A stretch of 64,000 bases of DNA from Dysgonomonas sp. Marseille-P4361 (GCF_900343125.1 NZ_OPYL01000007.1:62001-126000), one strand, 5' to 3'; counted from the first letter of the stretch, positions 9,268-18,643 are shown. The notes: generated by a model not told the origin, from the sequence alone. Numbers and translations are program-made.

Positions 9268-10518
9268 ATGTCTCGTAAAGAATTTAATAAAGAATTTTCC
9301 ACTCGCATAATAAGCGAGAAATTTACAAAACAGGATGCACATGGAGCTATAGCTATGCCTATTTATCGTAATGCAGCTTTTGAGTTCTCTACATCGGAAC
9401 AAATTGCTGCTGCATTTCAAAATAAGGAGGATGTCGCTTCGCATACTTATACAAGAATAACTAATCCTACGGTTGAGAATTTAGAAAAGAAAGTAAAGAT
9501 TGCATCCGGTGCAGACAATGTGCATATGGTGGCTTCAGGAATGGCTGCTATATCGAATACATTTTTAACCATTGCATATGCTGGGAGTAATATTGTAACA
9601 TCTCCGCATTTATTTGGAAATACTTTTTCTCTATTCAAGTTCACTTTGGCTGATTTTGGAGTTGAGGTACGTTTTGTCGATACGGATAATATTGAAGAAA
9701 TAGCAGCAGCTATTGATGAAAATACATGTGCTTTCTTTTGTGAGTTGATAACAAATCCGCATTTGGAAATAGCCGATTTACCTGAAATATCAAAACTGTT
9801 GAAAGCAAGAAATGTACCAATGATTGTAGATACTACAATTGTCCCTTGGTGTGGCTTTGATGCGCGTAAGGCAGGTGTGGATATTGAGATTGTATCAACA
9901 ACAAAATATATATCCGGAGGTGCTACTACTATAGGAGGAGCTATTCTAGACTATGGTACTTTTGATTGGAAGCATAATAAACGATTGAAGAATATAGTTA
10001 CAACTAAAGCAATGTCTCAATTCACGTTTAAATTAAAGCGTGAAGTAGCAAGAAACATAGGTGCGGCTATAGATCCAGATGCAGCATATATGCAAACATT
10101 AGGAATGGAGTCTTTAGAACTTAGATATGATAGAATGTCATCTTCTGCCTATGAGCTTGCTTTATTCTTATCGGACCAGAAAGAAGTTGTAAAAGTTGGA
10201 TACCCTAAACTGGAAAGTTCTTCCTATAAGAAGATCTCAGATAAATTATTTACAGGGAACCCAGGTGCTATGCTTACTTTTTCTCTCGAAGATAAAGAGG
10301 CTTGTTTTAGGTTTATGGATAAGCTGCAAATAATCAGAAGGGCAACTAACCTGTTTGATAGTAAATCATTAATTATACATCCCGATTCTACCATTTATGG
10401 AACTTTTTCTCAAGAAATGAAAGATGTAATGGGGATCGAGAGCAATCTTCTTCGTTTATCTGTAGGTTTGGAGGCAGTAGAAGATCTTAAAAAAGACCTC
10501 TTGCAAGCTTTAAGATAA
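9268..10518 (+). CDS. Cys/Met metabolism PLP-dependent enzyme (O-acetylhomoserine sulfhydrylase / methionine gamma-lyase group)
   Basis: This 416-aa fold-type I enzyme belongs to the trans-sulfuration family. It has the YTRITNPT motif (61-68), the SGMAAI phosphate-binding segment (90-95), Asp188 of the VDTT motif, and the PLP-binding Lys213 in STTKYISGG. Members interconvert homoserine esters, cystathionine, homocysteine and methionine. The motifs do not settle which reaction it catalyses: the sequence around the lysine differs from both textbook MGL (ATKYLNGH) and CGS. No SAM-responsive leader is visible. The ATG at 9268 follows an AGAGAAG purine stretch and an exact -7 box, so the start is well supported. 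The gene is monocistronic and divergent from clpB. Confidence 0.85.
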   Translation: MSRKEFNKEFSTRIISEKFTKQDAHGAIAMPIYRNAAFEFSTSEQIAAAFQNKEDVASHTYTRITNPTVENLEKKVKIASGADNVHMVASGMAAISNTFLTIAYAGSNIVTSPHLFGNTFSLFKFTLADFGVEVRFVDTDNIEEIAAAIDENTCAFFCELITNPHLEIADLPEISKLLKARNVPMIVDTTIVPWCGFDARKAGVDIEIVSTTKYISGGATTIGGAILDYGTFDWKHNKRLKNIVTTKAMSQFTFKLKREVARNIGAAIDPDAAYMQTLGMESLELRYDRMSSSAYELALFLSDQKEVVKVGYPKLESSSYKKISDKLFTGNPGAMLTFSLEDKEACFRFMDKLQIIRRATNLFDSKSLIIHPDSTIYGTFSQEMKDVMGIESNLLRLSVGLEAVEDLKKDLLQALR

Positions 10519-10582
10519 GAAGTATATAAAACTAGCTGAAGATAAATTATTACAATAGATTTTATATTCGTAATAAAAAAAT

Positions 10583-10590
10583 TATCTTTG
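10583..10590 (+). promoter_or_regulatory. -7 element of the metal-efflux operon, implying a leaderless mRNA
   Basis: TATCTTTG matches TAnnTTTG exactly. It ends only five bases before the ATG at 10596, so transcription would begin within about two bases of the start codon. Confidence 0.6.
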
Positions 10591-10595
10591 TAACA

Positions 10596-11051
10596 ATGGG
10601 TGTAAAACGACATATAACATTAATTATATTGCTATTAGCTAATATGGTATTATTGGCTCATGCTGTTTTACCTCATACTCATCACGATGGTGTTGTTTGT
10701 TTTTCTTTAGAAGATATAAAAGATCAACACTCATGTGCAAAGCTTAAAGATATATCTGATTGCTGTGATGGGCATGAGACAGCCCAATCCAGCCACCATC
10801 ATCATAACTCAGAAGATTGTGACCTGAGAGATGTTATTATTCGTCAGGATACGAACCATGAAGAAATTATTCCATGTGAAGCATGTCTTTCTCTACTATA
10901 CGATATTTATTCATTAAATGAGTTGTTTCTGGTTGCACCGGAATATGAGGAACGACTTGCTTATAAACCTTACCTTATTTCCTATATATCTCCATATGTA
11001 GGTTCAACAATTGGGCTACGAGCCCCTCCTGTATCTTATTTTTTAGGTTAA
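10596..11051 (+). CDS. Small exported His/Cys-rich protein at the head of a metal-efflux operon
   Basis: This 151-aa protein has a clear N-terminal signal segment (about residues 5-23, ending LLAHA). The mature part is rich in potential metal ligands: LPHTHHDG, a run SSHHHHNSEDCD, and several Cys (SDCCDGH, PCEACL). It resembles the small His-rich proteins (possibly DUF6769) that sit before RND metal pumps in Bacteroidales. A role in periplasmic metal binding or delivery is inferred from composition and from its place as first gene of the operon. The upstream -7 box overlaps the start region, suggesting a leaderless transcript. Met17 is a poorer start because it would remove the basic N-region of the signal peptide. 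Confidence 0.75.
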   Translation: MGVKRHITLIILLLANMVLLAHAVLPHTHHDGVVCFSLEDIKDQHSCAKLKDISDCCDGHETAQSSHHHHNSEDCDLRDVIIRQDTNHEEIIPCEACLSLLYDIYSLNELFLVAPEYEERLAYKPYLISYISPYVGSTIGLRAPPVSYFLG

Positions 11052-11114
11052 CTATCAAATAGCCTTTTAGGATGATAGTTAATTGTGTTTATGAGGATAA
11101 ATAATTCTCATAAA
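11048..11114 (+). other. Two tandem hairpins between the His-rich protein and the RND adaptor
   Basis: TTAACTATCA (11048-11057) pairs with TGATAGTTAA (11073-11082) and overlaps the stop codon of the upstream gene. TTTATGAG (11088-11095) pairs with CTCATAAA (11107-11114). Neither is followed by a strong T-run, so mRNA processing or differential stability is likelier than termination; that is inference. Confidence 0.35.
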
Positions 11115-11147
11115 TAACTAATTTCTAAATCTGAAAAATAAGAATAA

Positions 11148-12353
11148 ATGAAAAAATACTTAATATATTTCGCTTGTCTGTTAGCGATAACTTGGGGATG
11201 TAACCCCTCTCATAAAACAGAACATTCACATAGTCATGAAGAGCATTCACATAATTATGCAGAAGGGGAAGAATATGATCATGACCACGATCACGATCAT
11301 AGCCATGGAAGTGAAGGAGGAGAAGCTCATACAGATGAAATTATTTTTTCTCCAGAACAAGCTGAATTAATCGGACTGGAGATAGAAACGGTGAAACCAT
11401 CTGTTTTTCATCAGGTAATTAAAACAAGTGGACAAATCTTATCAGCTCAAGGTGATGAGGTTACTATTTCAGCAACTTCTAGCGGTATAGTCTCTTTTAA
11501 TAAAGCTTCTTTAAACGAAGGATTAGCAGTTAAGGGAGGAGAGACTCTTTTTAGTATCTCTTCTAAAAAACTAGTTGATGGAGATCCTGTTCTGAAAGCA
11601 AAAGCGGCTTTTGAAATAGCTGAACGAGACTTTAATAGAGCAGAAGCTTTGATAAAAGATCAGATTATATCAGAAAAAGAATACAATGAATTGAAACTGG
11701 CATATGAAAATGCACGAATAGTTTATGAGGCTATCGGAAAACAAACAACAGCTAAAGGAATTGGCGTGACCACTCCAATAAGCGGCTTTGTAAAAGCGAA
11801 ACTTGTAAATGAGGGGGAATTTGTTGAAGTAGGTCAAGTCCTGATGACTATAACTCAAAATAGAAAACTGCATCTGAGAGCAGATATCTCTGAGAGGTAT
11901 TATAAAGACCTTGGAAATATAACTTCTGCTAATTTTAAATCACCTTACGACAATACTATTTATCAATTGTCCGAAATGGGGGGACGTCTTACTTCTTATG
12001 GTCGAAATGTAAGTAGCGAAGAATACTACGTGCCTGTTAATTTCGAATTTAATAATATAGGTCAGGTAATAGCAGGTTCGTATGTAGAGGTTTTCTTATT
12101 GGGTAAATCTCGCGATAATGTAATAACTATATCAGTCTCGTCATTGACAGAAGAACAAGGGATATACTTTGTCTATCTGCAAGTGCATCCGGATGCTTAT
12201 AAAAAGCAAGAAGTGACTATAGGTACGAATGACGGAGAAAGAGTCGAAATCTTATCCGGACTTAAAAGCGGCGATGTTGTAGTGACTAAAGGTGCATATC
12301 ATGTAAAATTAGCTTCGGCATCTTCGGCAATTCCACATGCTCACGAACACTAA
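11148..12353 (+). CDS. RND efflux periplasmic adaptor lipoprotein (CusB/CzcB type), His-rich
   Basis: This 401-aa membrane-fusion protein links an RND pump to its outer-membrane channel. It is a lipoprotein: MKKYLIYFACLLAITWGC with the lipobox Cys at 18. Residues 20-55 are a His/Glu/Asp-rich stretch with repeated DHDHDH and HSH clusters, typical of metal-handling adaptors. A lipoyl/barrel-sandwich region, an alpha-helical hairpin (about 145-190) and a beta-barrel domain follow, and the tail is His-containing (PHAHEH). It lies 96 bases after the His-rich small protein and 19 bases before the pump gene. The substrate is probably a cation such as Cu+/Ag+, Zn2+, Co2+ or Cd2+; which one cannot be read from the sequence. 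Confidence 0.9.
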   Translation: MKKYLIYFACLLAITWGCNPSHKTEHSHSHEEHSHNYAEGEEYDHDHDHDHSHGSEGGEAHTDEIIFSPEQAELIGLEIETVKPSVFHQVIKTSGQILSAQGDEVTISATSSGIVSFNKASLNEGLAVKGGETLFSISSKKLVDGDPVLKAKAAFEIAERDFNRAEALIKDQIISEKEYNELKLAYENARIVYEAIGKQTTAKGIGVTTPISGFVKAKLVNEGEFVEVGQVLMTITQNRKLHLRADISERYYKDLGNITSANFKSPYDNTIYQLSEMGGRLTSYGRNVSSEEYYVPVNFEFNNIGQVIAGSYVEVFLLGKSRDNVITISVSSLTEEQGIYFVYLQVHPDAYKKQEVTIGTNDGERVEILSGLKSGDVVVTKGAYHVKLASASSAIPHAHEH

Positions 12354-12372
12354 ATGGGAGGAGGAATAGAAT

Positions 12373-15300
12373 ATGCTGAATAAGATTATACAATATTCGC
12401 TCAATAACCGTCTGGTTGTACTAATCGGGGCTGTGTTATTGTTGATTGGTGGTCTATATACTGCCAAAAATATGGAAATAGATGTTTTTCCCGACCTGAA
12501 TGCTCCTACTGTTGTTATTATGACCGAAGCAAATGGTATGGCTCCGGAAGAGGTGGAACGATTGGTCTCTTTTCCGATCGAAACCGCTGTTAATGGTGCT
12601 ACTGATGTGCGTCGTGTGAGATCATCATCTACTACAGGTTTTTCGGTCGTATGGGTTGAATTTGATTGGGGTACTGACATCTACAAGGCTCGACAAATAG
12701 TAACTGAAAAATTAGCTTCTTTGGGTGATCAACTCCCCGAAAATGTAGGACAGCCAACGCTTGGACCTCAGTCATCTATTTTAGGAGAAGTTATGATTAT
12801 CGGTCTTACTGCCGATTCAACATCTCTACTAGATCTTCGGACATTAGCAGACTGGACAATTCGCCCACGCTTGCTTTCTACAGGAGGGGTTGCTCAGGTT
12901 ACGGTTATCGGAGGCGATATTAAAGAATATCAAATCTTATTAGATCCGGGTAGGATGAAGCACTATGGAGTTACTCTGGATGAAGTGTTATCGGTTACCC
13001 GTAACATGAATGAAAATTCTTCCGGAGGTATTCTGTACGAACATGGAAGTGAATATATCGTAAGAGGTGTTTTGCAGAGTACAAATGTAGATGAGATAGG
13101 TAAGGCTGTGATAAAGAAAGTAGGAGAGAGTCCTATTCTGATTAGCGATGTTGCTGAAGTTAAAATAGGTGCTAAAACTCCGAAACTAGGAGTAGCTTCG
13201 GAAAAGGTTAAGCCTGCAGTCTTGGTAACAGTAACAAAACAACCTAACACAAATACAATAGATCTGACCGAGAAACTAGATGAGTCAATTGCCGATTTGC
13301 AAAAGACTTTGCCTGCCGATGTAAAGGTATCTACAGATATTTTCCGACAAGAAAGATTTATTCATAACTCAATAAACAATGTTCAGAAATCATTGTACGA
13401 AGGGTCAATCTTTGTAGTGATCATACTTTTCTTATTCTTGATGAATGGACGAACTACTTTTATTTCGCTTTTGGCATTGCCTCTGTCTCTTTTAACTTCA
13501 ATTTTGGCATTGAAAGCTATGGGTTTGACTATAAATACAATGAGTCTTGGAGGAATGGCTATTGCAATCGGGTCGTTAGTAGATGATGCTATTATTGATG
13601 TGGAAAATGTCTTCAAACGGCTTCGAGAGAATCGATTGAAACCAAAAGAGGAGCAACAAAGTCTTTTAGTAGTTGTATTCGAAGCATCAAAGGAAGTGCG
13701 TATGCCTATTCTTAACTCTACACTTATTATTGTGACGAGTTTTATTCCTCTTTTCTTCTTGAGCGGAATGGAAGGACGTATGCTTGTTCCTCTGGGTATT
13801 TCCTTTATTGTAGCCTTGTTCGCATCTACAGTAGTTGCATTAACGGTAACGCCTGTATTATGTAGTTATCTGTTGGGTAAGGGAAAGGATGGAAAAGAGG
13901 ATAAAGAATCGTTTGTAGTCGTAAAACTGAAAACAATTTATGAAAAGAGCTTGCATTGGGCACTTGATAAGCAGAAGATTGTATTAGGAGTGACGGCCGC
14001 TCTACTGGTGTCAGCAATAGTGATTTTCTTTACTTTTGGACGAAATTTTCTTCCTCCTTTCAATGAAGGCTCTTTTACAATAACCATAAATACTTTGCCG
14101 GGTATATCGTTGGAAGAGTCTGATAAAATCGGGCATTTAGCCGAAGAGGCTATGTTGAGTATTCCTGAAATTCAAACAGTAGGAAGAAAAACGGGGCGTG
14201 CCGAACTGGATGAACATTCCTTTGGAGTGAATACTTCTGAGATAGAAGCTCCTTTTGCTTTAATGGATCGTCCGCAAGAAGAAATGATTGCCGAATTGAG
14301 AGAGAAGCTAAATGCAATACCTGGTATTAGTGTAGAAATAGGACAACCTATATCTCACCGAATAGATCATATGTTATCCGGTACAAAAGCAAATATTGCT
14401 ATCAAGCTTTTCGGTGCAGATCTGAATAAAATGTACTCGCTGGGAAATGATATTAAATCATCGATAGAAACCATAGAGGGTGTTGCAGACTTGAATGTTG
14501 AACAACAGGTAGAACGTCCGCAACTAAAAATTGTCCCTAAACGGGAAATGTTGGCTCGTTATGGAATCTCATTACCCGAATTTTCGGAATTTGTAAGTAC
14601 AATGCTATCCGGAGAAGTGGTATCTCAGGTATATGAGAGCAACAAAAACTTTGATCTGACACTGAAAGTTGCAGATTCGAATAAAGATCAGGCAGATAAA
14701 ATAAGAAATCTGATGATTGATGCGGGAGATAAAAAGATCCCGTTCGAATATGTGGCTGATGTAGTTTCTGCAACAGGACCAAATACAATCAACCGAGAAA
14801 ATGCTCAGCGTAAGATTGTGGTATCGGCTAATGTGGCAGGTCGTGATTTGCGGAGTGTGGTGAATGACATTAGAGAGCAAATTGACGAAACAATACAATT
14901 GCCCGAAGGATATCATATAGAATATGGAGGTCAGTTCGAGAGTGAGCAGGCTGCATCTCGTACGCTTCTTATAGCTTCTGTTTTTGCCATCTTAATTATA
15001 TTCTTGCTGCTATTTAATCAATTTCGAAGTGCTGTTCAATCTGCTATCATCTTATTGAATCTCCCTTTGGCTCTGATAGGAGGAGTATATGCAATATTAT
15101 TGACATCCGGAGAAATAAGTATTCCGGCTATTATTGGTTTCATCTCTTTGTTTGGTATTGCTACAAGAAATGGTATTCTGTTGATGGCTCATTACAATGA
15201 TCTTGGAGATCATGGCTATTCACTGGAGAATAGTATTGTGAAAGGCTCATTAGATCGTCTAAATCCAATATTAATGACAGCTTTGTCATCAGGCTTGGCA

Positions 15301-15471
15301 CTGATTCCTTTGGCTGTACAAGGAGGACTACCGGGTAATGAAATTCAAAGTCCGATGGCAAAAGTGATATTGGGTGGATTATTAACATCAACATTATTGA
15401 ATATGTATGTAATCCCGATTATTTACCGAATGTTGAAAAAACGAAATAAGGTTGTAGAAGAAACTGTTTAA
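12373..15471 (+). CDS. Heavy-metal efflux RND transporter (CusA/CzcA family)
   Basis: This 1032-aa inner-membrane proton antiporter exports metal ions through the periplasm. It has the RND architecture of 12 membrane segments with two large periplasmic loops. The heavy-metal subfamily signature is in TM4: AIGSLVDDAIIDVENV, with Asp404/405, Asp409 and Glu411 as proton-relay residues. The start ATG at 12373 follows a strong purine stretch GGGAGGAGGAATAG. It is translated between the adaptor and the TolC-like protein in one operon, giving a complete tripartite pump. Length and motif spacing are normal. The metal specificity is unassigned. Confidence 0.94.
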   Translation: MLNKIIQYSLNNRLVVLIGAVLLLIGGLYTAKNMEIDVFPDLNAPTVVIMTEANGMAPEEVERLVSFPIETAVNGATDVRRVRSSSTTGFSVVWVEFDWGTDIYKARQIVTEKLASLGDQLPENVGQPTLGPQSSILGEVMIIGLTADSTSLLDLRTLADWTIRPRLLSTGGVAQVTVIGGDIKEYQILLDPGRMKHYGVTLDEVLSVTRNMNENSSGGILYEHGSEYIVRGVLQSTNVDEIGKAVIKKVGESPILISDVAEVKIGAKTPKLGVASEKVKPAVLVTVTKQPNTNTIDLTEKLDESIADLQKTLPADVKVSTDIFRQERFIHNSINNVQKSLYEGSIFVVIILFLFLMNGRTTFISLLALPLSLLTSILALKAMGLTINTMSLGGMAIAIGSLVDDAIIDVENVFKRLRENRLKPKEEQQSLLVVVFEASKEVRMPILNSTLIIVTSFIPLFFLSGMEGRMLVPLGISFIVALFASTVVALTVTPVLCSYLLGKGKDGKEDKESFVVVKLKTIYEKSLHWALDKQKIVLGVTAALLVSAIVIFFTFGRNFLPPFNEGSFTITINTLPGISLEESDKIGHLAEEAMLSIPEIQTVGRKTGRAELDEHSFGVNTSEIEAPFALMDRPQEEMIAELREKLNAIPGISVEIGQPISHRIDHMLSGTKANIAIKLFGADLNKMYSLGNDIKSSIETIEGVADLNVEQQVERPQLKIVPKREMLARYGISLPEFSEFVSTMLSGEVVSQVYESNKNFDLTLKVADSNKDQADKIRNLMIDAGDKKIPFEYVADVVSATGPNTINRENAQRKIVVSANVAGRDLRSVVNDIREQIDETIQLPEGYHIEYGGQFESEQAASRTLLIASVFAILIIFLLLFNQFRSAVQSAIILLNLPLALIGGVYAILLTSGEISIPAIIGFISLFGIATRNGILLMAHYNDLGDHGYSLENSIVKGSLDRLNPILMTALSSGLALIPLAVQGGLPGNEIQSPMAKVILGGLLTSTLLNMYVIPIIYRMLKKRNKVVEETV

Positions 15472-15493
15472 TAGTTTTTTAAGAAGAAGAAAT

Positions 15494-16675
15494 ATGAAAA
15501 GAATTATATATATTACGCTCCCTTTTTTGCTTCTGAATGTGAGTTTGAAGGCTCAATCCTCTTATGATATTGTACTAAAGAGCATTGAGGAAAATAATAC
15601 CACATTGCAGGCTTATAAAGAGCAGACCGGAGCGAATAAAATAGCAAATAAGACTGGGATAAATATGGAAAACCCTGAAGTCGAATTCGGCTATTTATGG
15701 GGAAGCCCAACAACAGAAGGAAAACAAAAGGAGTTGACCGTGAAGCAAACTTTTGACTTCCCGACTGCCTATCGTTATAAATCTCAGTTAGCAAGAGGAA
15801 AGAATAAACAGGAGGATCTGCTCTATGACCAAGAACGTCGAAATATTTTGCAGGAAGCTAGCTCTTATTATATTGAACTTGTTTTCTTAACAAAGCTGAA
15901 TAAGCAACTTGTAGAAAGAGTCCAACATGCGCGTGAACTGTCTGATGCATATGAAAAAAGTTTTAGCCAGGGGAATATAAGCGTTCTGGAACGGAATAAG
16001 ACCAAGTTAGACCTATTGAACAATGAGAAAGCTTTGCAAATGAATGAAGTCGAAATTGATCTAAAGAAAGCAGAATTAATTCGATTGAATGGAGGTAAAT
16101 CTTTCTTAGTCGAATTTGAAACTTATCCGGAATACGTACTTCCTTCTGCTTTTAATGAGTGGTTTATTCGGGTGCAGTCTAATAATCCGTCCTTGCAGAT
16201 AGCAGAGAAACAAATAGAGTTAAGCCGTAAGCAAGAACAATTGACAAAGGCTCTTAACCTCCCTAAAATTTCAGCAGGATATAGAAACGAAAGTGTCGGC
16301 GGGGTAACTTTTCAGGGAGTAACAGTCGGTGTTTCTATACCACTGTGGGAAGGGAAAAATACAGTGAAGCATCAAAAGGCACAGACAGCGGCTCTGAAGA
16401 TGCAGCACGAAGATACGAAATTACAATTTCAGAATACATTGAAACTACAATTTGAAAAGGCATCTAAACTGACTGTCTTATTGAAAGAATATGAAGAGGC
16501 ATTGAGACTGACCAATAATCGGGATATTTTAAAGAAAGCATTAGACCAAAAGCAAGTATCGCTTATAGACTATTTATTGGAATTAGGTATTTACTACGAA
16601 ACAATATATAGATACTTGGAAACAGAACGGGATTATCAGCTCGCTATTGTTGAACTTATGCAATGGGAATTATAA
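15494..16675 (+). CDS. TolC-family outer-membrane efflux protein (CusC/CzcC type)
   Basis: This 393-aa outer-membrane channel partner starts with a signal peptide (MKRIIYITLPFLLLNVSLKAQS, cleavage after KAQ). The rest is mostly long coiled-coil helices, as in TolC barrels: two repeats of helical hairpins with sequences like NARIVYEA-type Ala/Leu heptads and the late segment ISAGYRNES followed by VSIPLWEGK. It is the last gene of the metal-efflux operon, 22 bases after the pump, and is followed directly by a terminator. It is somewhat shorter than proteobacterial CusC but typical for Bacteroidetes. Confidence 0.88.
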   Translation: MKRIIYITLPFLLLNVSLKAQSSYDIVLKSIEENNTTLQAYKEQTGANKIANKTGINMENPEVEFGYLWGSPTTEGKQKELTVKQTFDFPTAYRYKSQLARGKNKQEDLLYDQERRNILQEASSYYIELVFLTKLNKQLVERVQHARELSDAYEKSFSQGNISVLERNKTKLDLLNNEKALQMNEVEIDLKKAELIRLNGGKSFLVEFETYPEYVLPSAFNEWFIRVQSNNPSLQIAEKQIELSRKQEQLTKALNLPKISAGYRNESVGGVTFQGVTVGVSIPLWEGKNTVKHQKAQTAALKMQHEDTKLQFQNTLKLQFEKASKLTVLLKEYEEALRLTNNRDILKKALDQKQVSLIDYLLELGIYYETIYRYLETERDYQLAIVELMQWEL

Positions 16676-16680
16676 TAAAC

Positions 16681-16712
16681 AAAGAAGGCTCTATCGTCAG
16701 AGCCTTCTTTTA
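16681..16712 (+). terminator. Terminator of the metal-efflux operon
   Basis: AAAGAAGGCTCT (16681-16692) pairs perfectly with AGAGCCTTCTTT (16699-16710) around a 6-nt loop and runs into a T-rich tail. Confidence 0.92.
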
Positions 16713-16733
16713 TTTCATGTCTAAATAGAGGCA

Positions 16734-17582
16734 CTAAAAGCTAATTTCAGCACTAACGATAGCGTGATCGGAAATATAGACGTCATCTAGTTTTTCCGGA
16801 ACTACAGAATGGCTTTTTACTTTTATTGATGGACTTACGAAAATGTAATCAATAAAAACTCTTTTTTCTACAGGTATTCTTCCATAATTGTGGAATGTGC
16901 CTTTTTCCCCTGATTTTGTCTCTGCTATATCTTTAGTATGAACTAAATAATTTGGATTTGAAGTGTCCAAAACATGTTTAATCACATCTGATTCAGGCTC
17001 TGCATTAAAATCTCCGGTCATTATAACAGGTAATCCTTTACTGTATGTAGCTGCCTTTTCTAGTAATAAGGTAACGCCTTCTTGACGTGCTACTTGCCCC
17101 ATATGGTCAAGATGAGTATTGATAAAGAAGAGCTGTTTTTTACTATCGATGTCTTCTAATATAGCCCAAGTAGCTACGCGTTCGCAAGCTGCATCCCATC
17201 CTTTAACTCCTGGTACATCAGGAGTCTCGCTTAACCAAAAATTACCGGACTCTACTTCTTTAAAACGATTCTTCTTGTAGAAGACAGCACAGTATTCACC
17301 TTTTTCTTTACCATCCGTTCGTCCAACACCTATGGCACTGTATTCAGGTAATCTTTCTTTCAAGTCCTTTAGCTGATTCATAAGAACTTCTTGAGTCCCA
17401 AATATGTCAGCATTTTCATTTACGACAATCTTAGCAGCAACATCTTTTCTGTATTGCCAATTATTTAAACTGTCAACAGCAGCATCAAGTCGTATATTAA
17501 AACTTAAAACTTTTAAATCAACAGGTTTGTTACACGCTGTAAAGCAAAAGACTAATAAAGATAAGTAAAATATTTTTTTCAT
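16734..17582 (-). CDS. Endonuclease/exonuclease/phosphatase-family lipoprotein
   Basis: This protein of about 282 aa has the DNase I-like fold used by nucleases, phosphoinositide/sphingomyelin phosphatases and related phosphodiesterases. The active-site series is intact: FGTQEV (metal-binding Glu), INTHLDHMG (catalytic His), MTGDFNAEP (GDFN) and the C-terminal SDHAIV. I place the start at 17582 (MKKIFYLSLLVFCFTAC, a clean lipoprotein signal with the lipobox Cys) rather than an in-frame ATG 13 codons upstream. It is therefore exported and lipid-anchored, acting in the periplasm or at the surface. The substrate is unknown. The gene is convergent with the efflux operon. Confidence 0.85.
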   Translation of the reverse strand: MKKIFYLSLLVFCFTACNKPVDLKVLSFNIRLDAAVDSLNNWQYRKDVAAKIVVNENADIFGTQEVLMNQLKDLKERLPEYSAIGVGRTDGKEKGEYCAVFYKKNRFKEVESGNFWLSETPDVPGVKGWDAACERVATWAILEDIDSKKQLFFINTHLDHMGQVARQEGVTLLLEKAATYSKGLPVIMTGDFNAEPESDVIKHVLDTSNPNYLVHTKDIAETKSGEKGTFHNYGRIPVEKRVFIDYIFVSPSIKVKSHSVVPEKLDDVYISDHAIVSAEISF

Positions 17583-17666
17583 ATTCGTATTGATTTGGTT
17601 TATAAGGTAAAATAATGACAATATAATTAGATATATTGTTGTAAGTGATTTAATTAAAGTTAGTAA

Positions 17667-18314
17667 TTAGTATATATAGCCTTTTGCGGCTAAACCTTTC
17701 TCGTTCTCAATATTGTATAATTCCCCGTCCCGTATTAAGAAAATCCTGTTAACAGTGTCCAATACATTTCGATAATTATGATCTGTTATGATAATGCCTT
17801 TTCTGTCTGATTCGGAAATAATTAGCTTCCTTACTTCTTGAATCATTAAAGGAGACAAAAACTTGAAAGGTTCGTCTAATAATACAAAATGAGCATCTTT
17901 GAGCAAGATCAGATTGTTTTCTATATACCTTCGCTCTCCTGAGGATAAATCGGCTATCTGACAGTCCCAAAATTGAGTAATCTGTTGACCTACTCTCATT
18001 TTTGATATCTCGTACATGTCAAATATTTGTCTTACCTTCAGATTATTAGGTGTAAAAGGACTTTCGGGCAAGTAAGAGATCTTTGCAGACTCTTTGTAGG
18101 GTGTTTTTGAATATTGGTCGTCTATTCGTATAAACTTGTTGTCAGCATTAAGAGAGCCGAATAATATTTTCAATAAAGTACTTTTTCCAGCTCCATTCCG
18201 ACCAAAGAGAGCAGAAATATCTCCTGTTTGTACTTTTAGGTAGATGCTAGAAAGTATATCTCTATCTCCAAAAGCTTTGGTTATATTATCGGCTTCTAAA
18301 ATATGATGTTCCAT
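17667..18314 (-). CDS. ABC transporter ATP-binding protein
   Basis: This 215-aa single ATPase domain has Walker A GRNGAGKST near residue 38, signature LSSGERRY, Walker B VLLDEPF and the H-loop ITDHNYR. The D-loop region reads FKFLSP in place of the usual SALD-type motif, as in small Bacteroidetes LptB-like ATPases. It overlaps by 19 bases with the membrane-protein gene upstream (18296-18643), so the two are translationally linked and probably form one complex. The substrate is unknown; there is no solute-binding protein nearby. Confidence 0.85.
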   Translation of the reverse strand: MEHHILEADNITKAFGDRDILSSIYLKVQTGDISALFGRNGAGKSTLLKILFGSLNADNKFIRIDDQYSKTPYKESAKISYLPESPFTPNNLKVRQIFDMYEISKMRVGQQITQFWDCQIADLSSGERRYIENNLILLKDAHFVLLDEPFKFLSPLMIQEVRKLIISESDRKGIIITDHNYRNVLDTVNRIFLIRDGELYNIENEKGLAAKGYIY

Positions 18315-18643
18315 GCAATGTAGCTAAGAATGTAAATTAAAACAGAGAATAATATATACAGCATAAAAGTGAAAGCGATGAGGTTAACTTTAGAAATGCC
18401 TGCGTTTTGATAAAAATAATATTCGTTTTTTCGAGCTAATTCTTTGTATAAAAGAGTAAAAGGTAATCCAAACAAACACCAGCTTCTTAAGAAGGAAATT
18501 AATAGTCTGAGAAAAGGTACTGTTGATAGAGATTCGTGTGAAGTAGTAGATATAAAAGATAGAGCTAATCCAATACCAATACTCATTAGTAATGTACTTT
18601 TAAGAAAGGTGAAATAAAATTTGAGTTTTACTTTTAATTCCAT
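18296..18643 (-). CDS. Small integral membrane protein, likely partner of the adjacent ABC ATPase
   Basis: This 115-aa protein has three predicted hydrophobic segments: about residues 12-30 (FLKSTLLMSIGIGLALSFIS), 42-62 (VPFLRLLISFLRSWCLFGLPF) and 85-112. I recognise no family. Its 3' end overlaps the ABC ATPase gene by 19 bases, which suggests a role as membrane subunit or anchor. It is short for an ABC permease, so it may be one half of a split permease or an accessory protein. The function is not assigned. Confidence 0.65.
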   Translation of the reverse strand: MELKVKLKFYFTFLKSTLLMSIGIGLALSFISTTSHESLSTVPFLRLLISFLRSWCLFGLPFTLLYKELARKNEYYFYQNAGISKVNLIAFTFMLYILFSVLIYILSYIAWNIIF

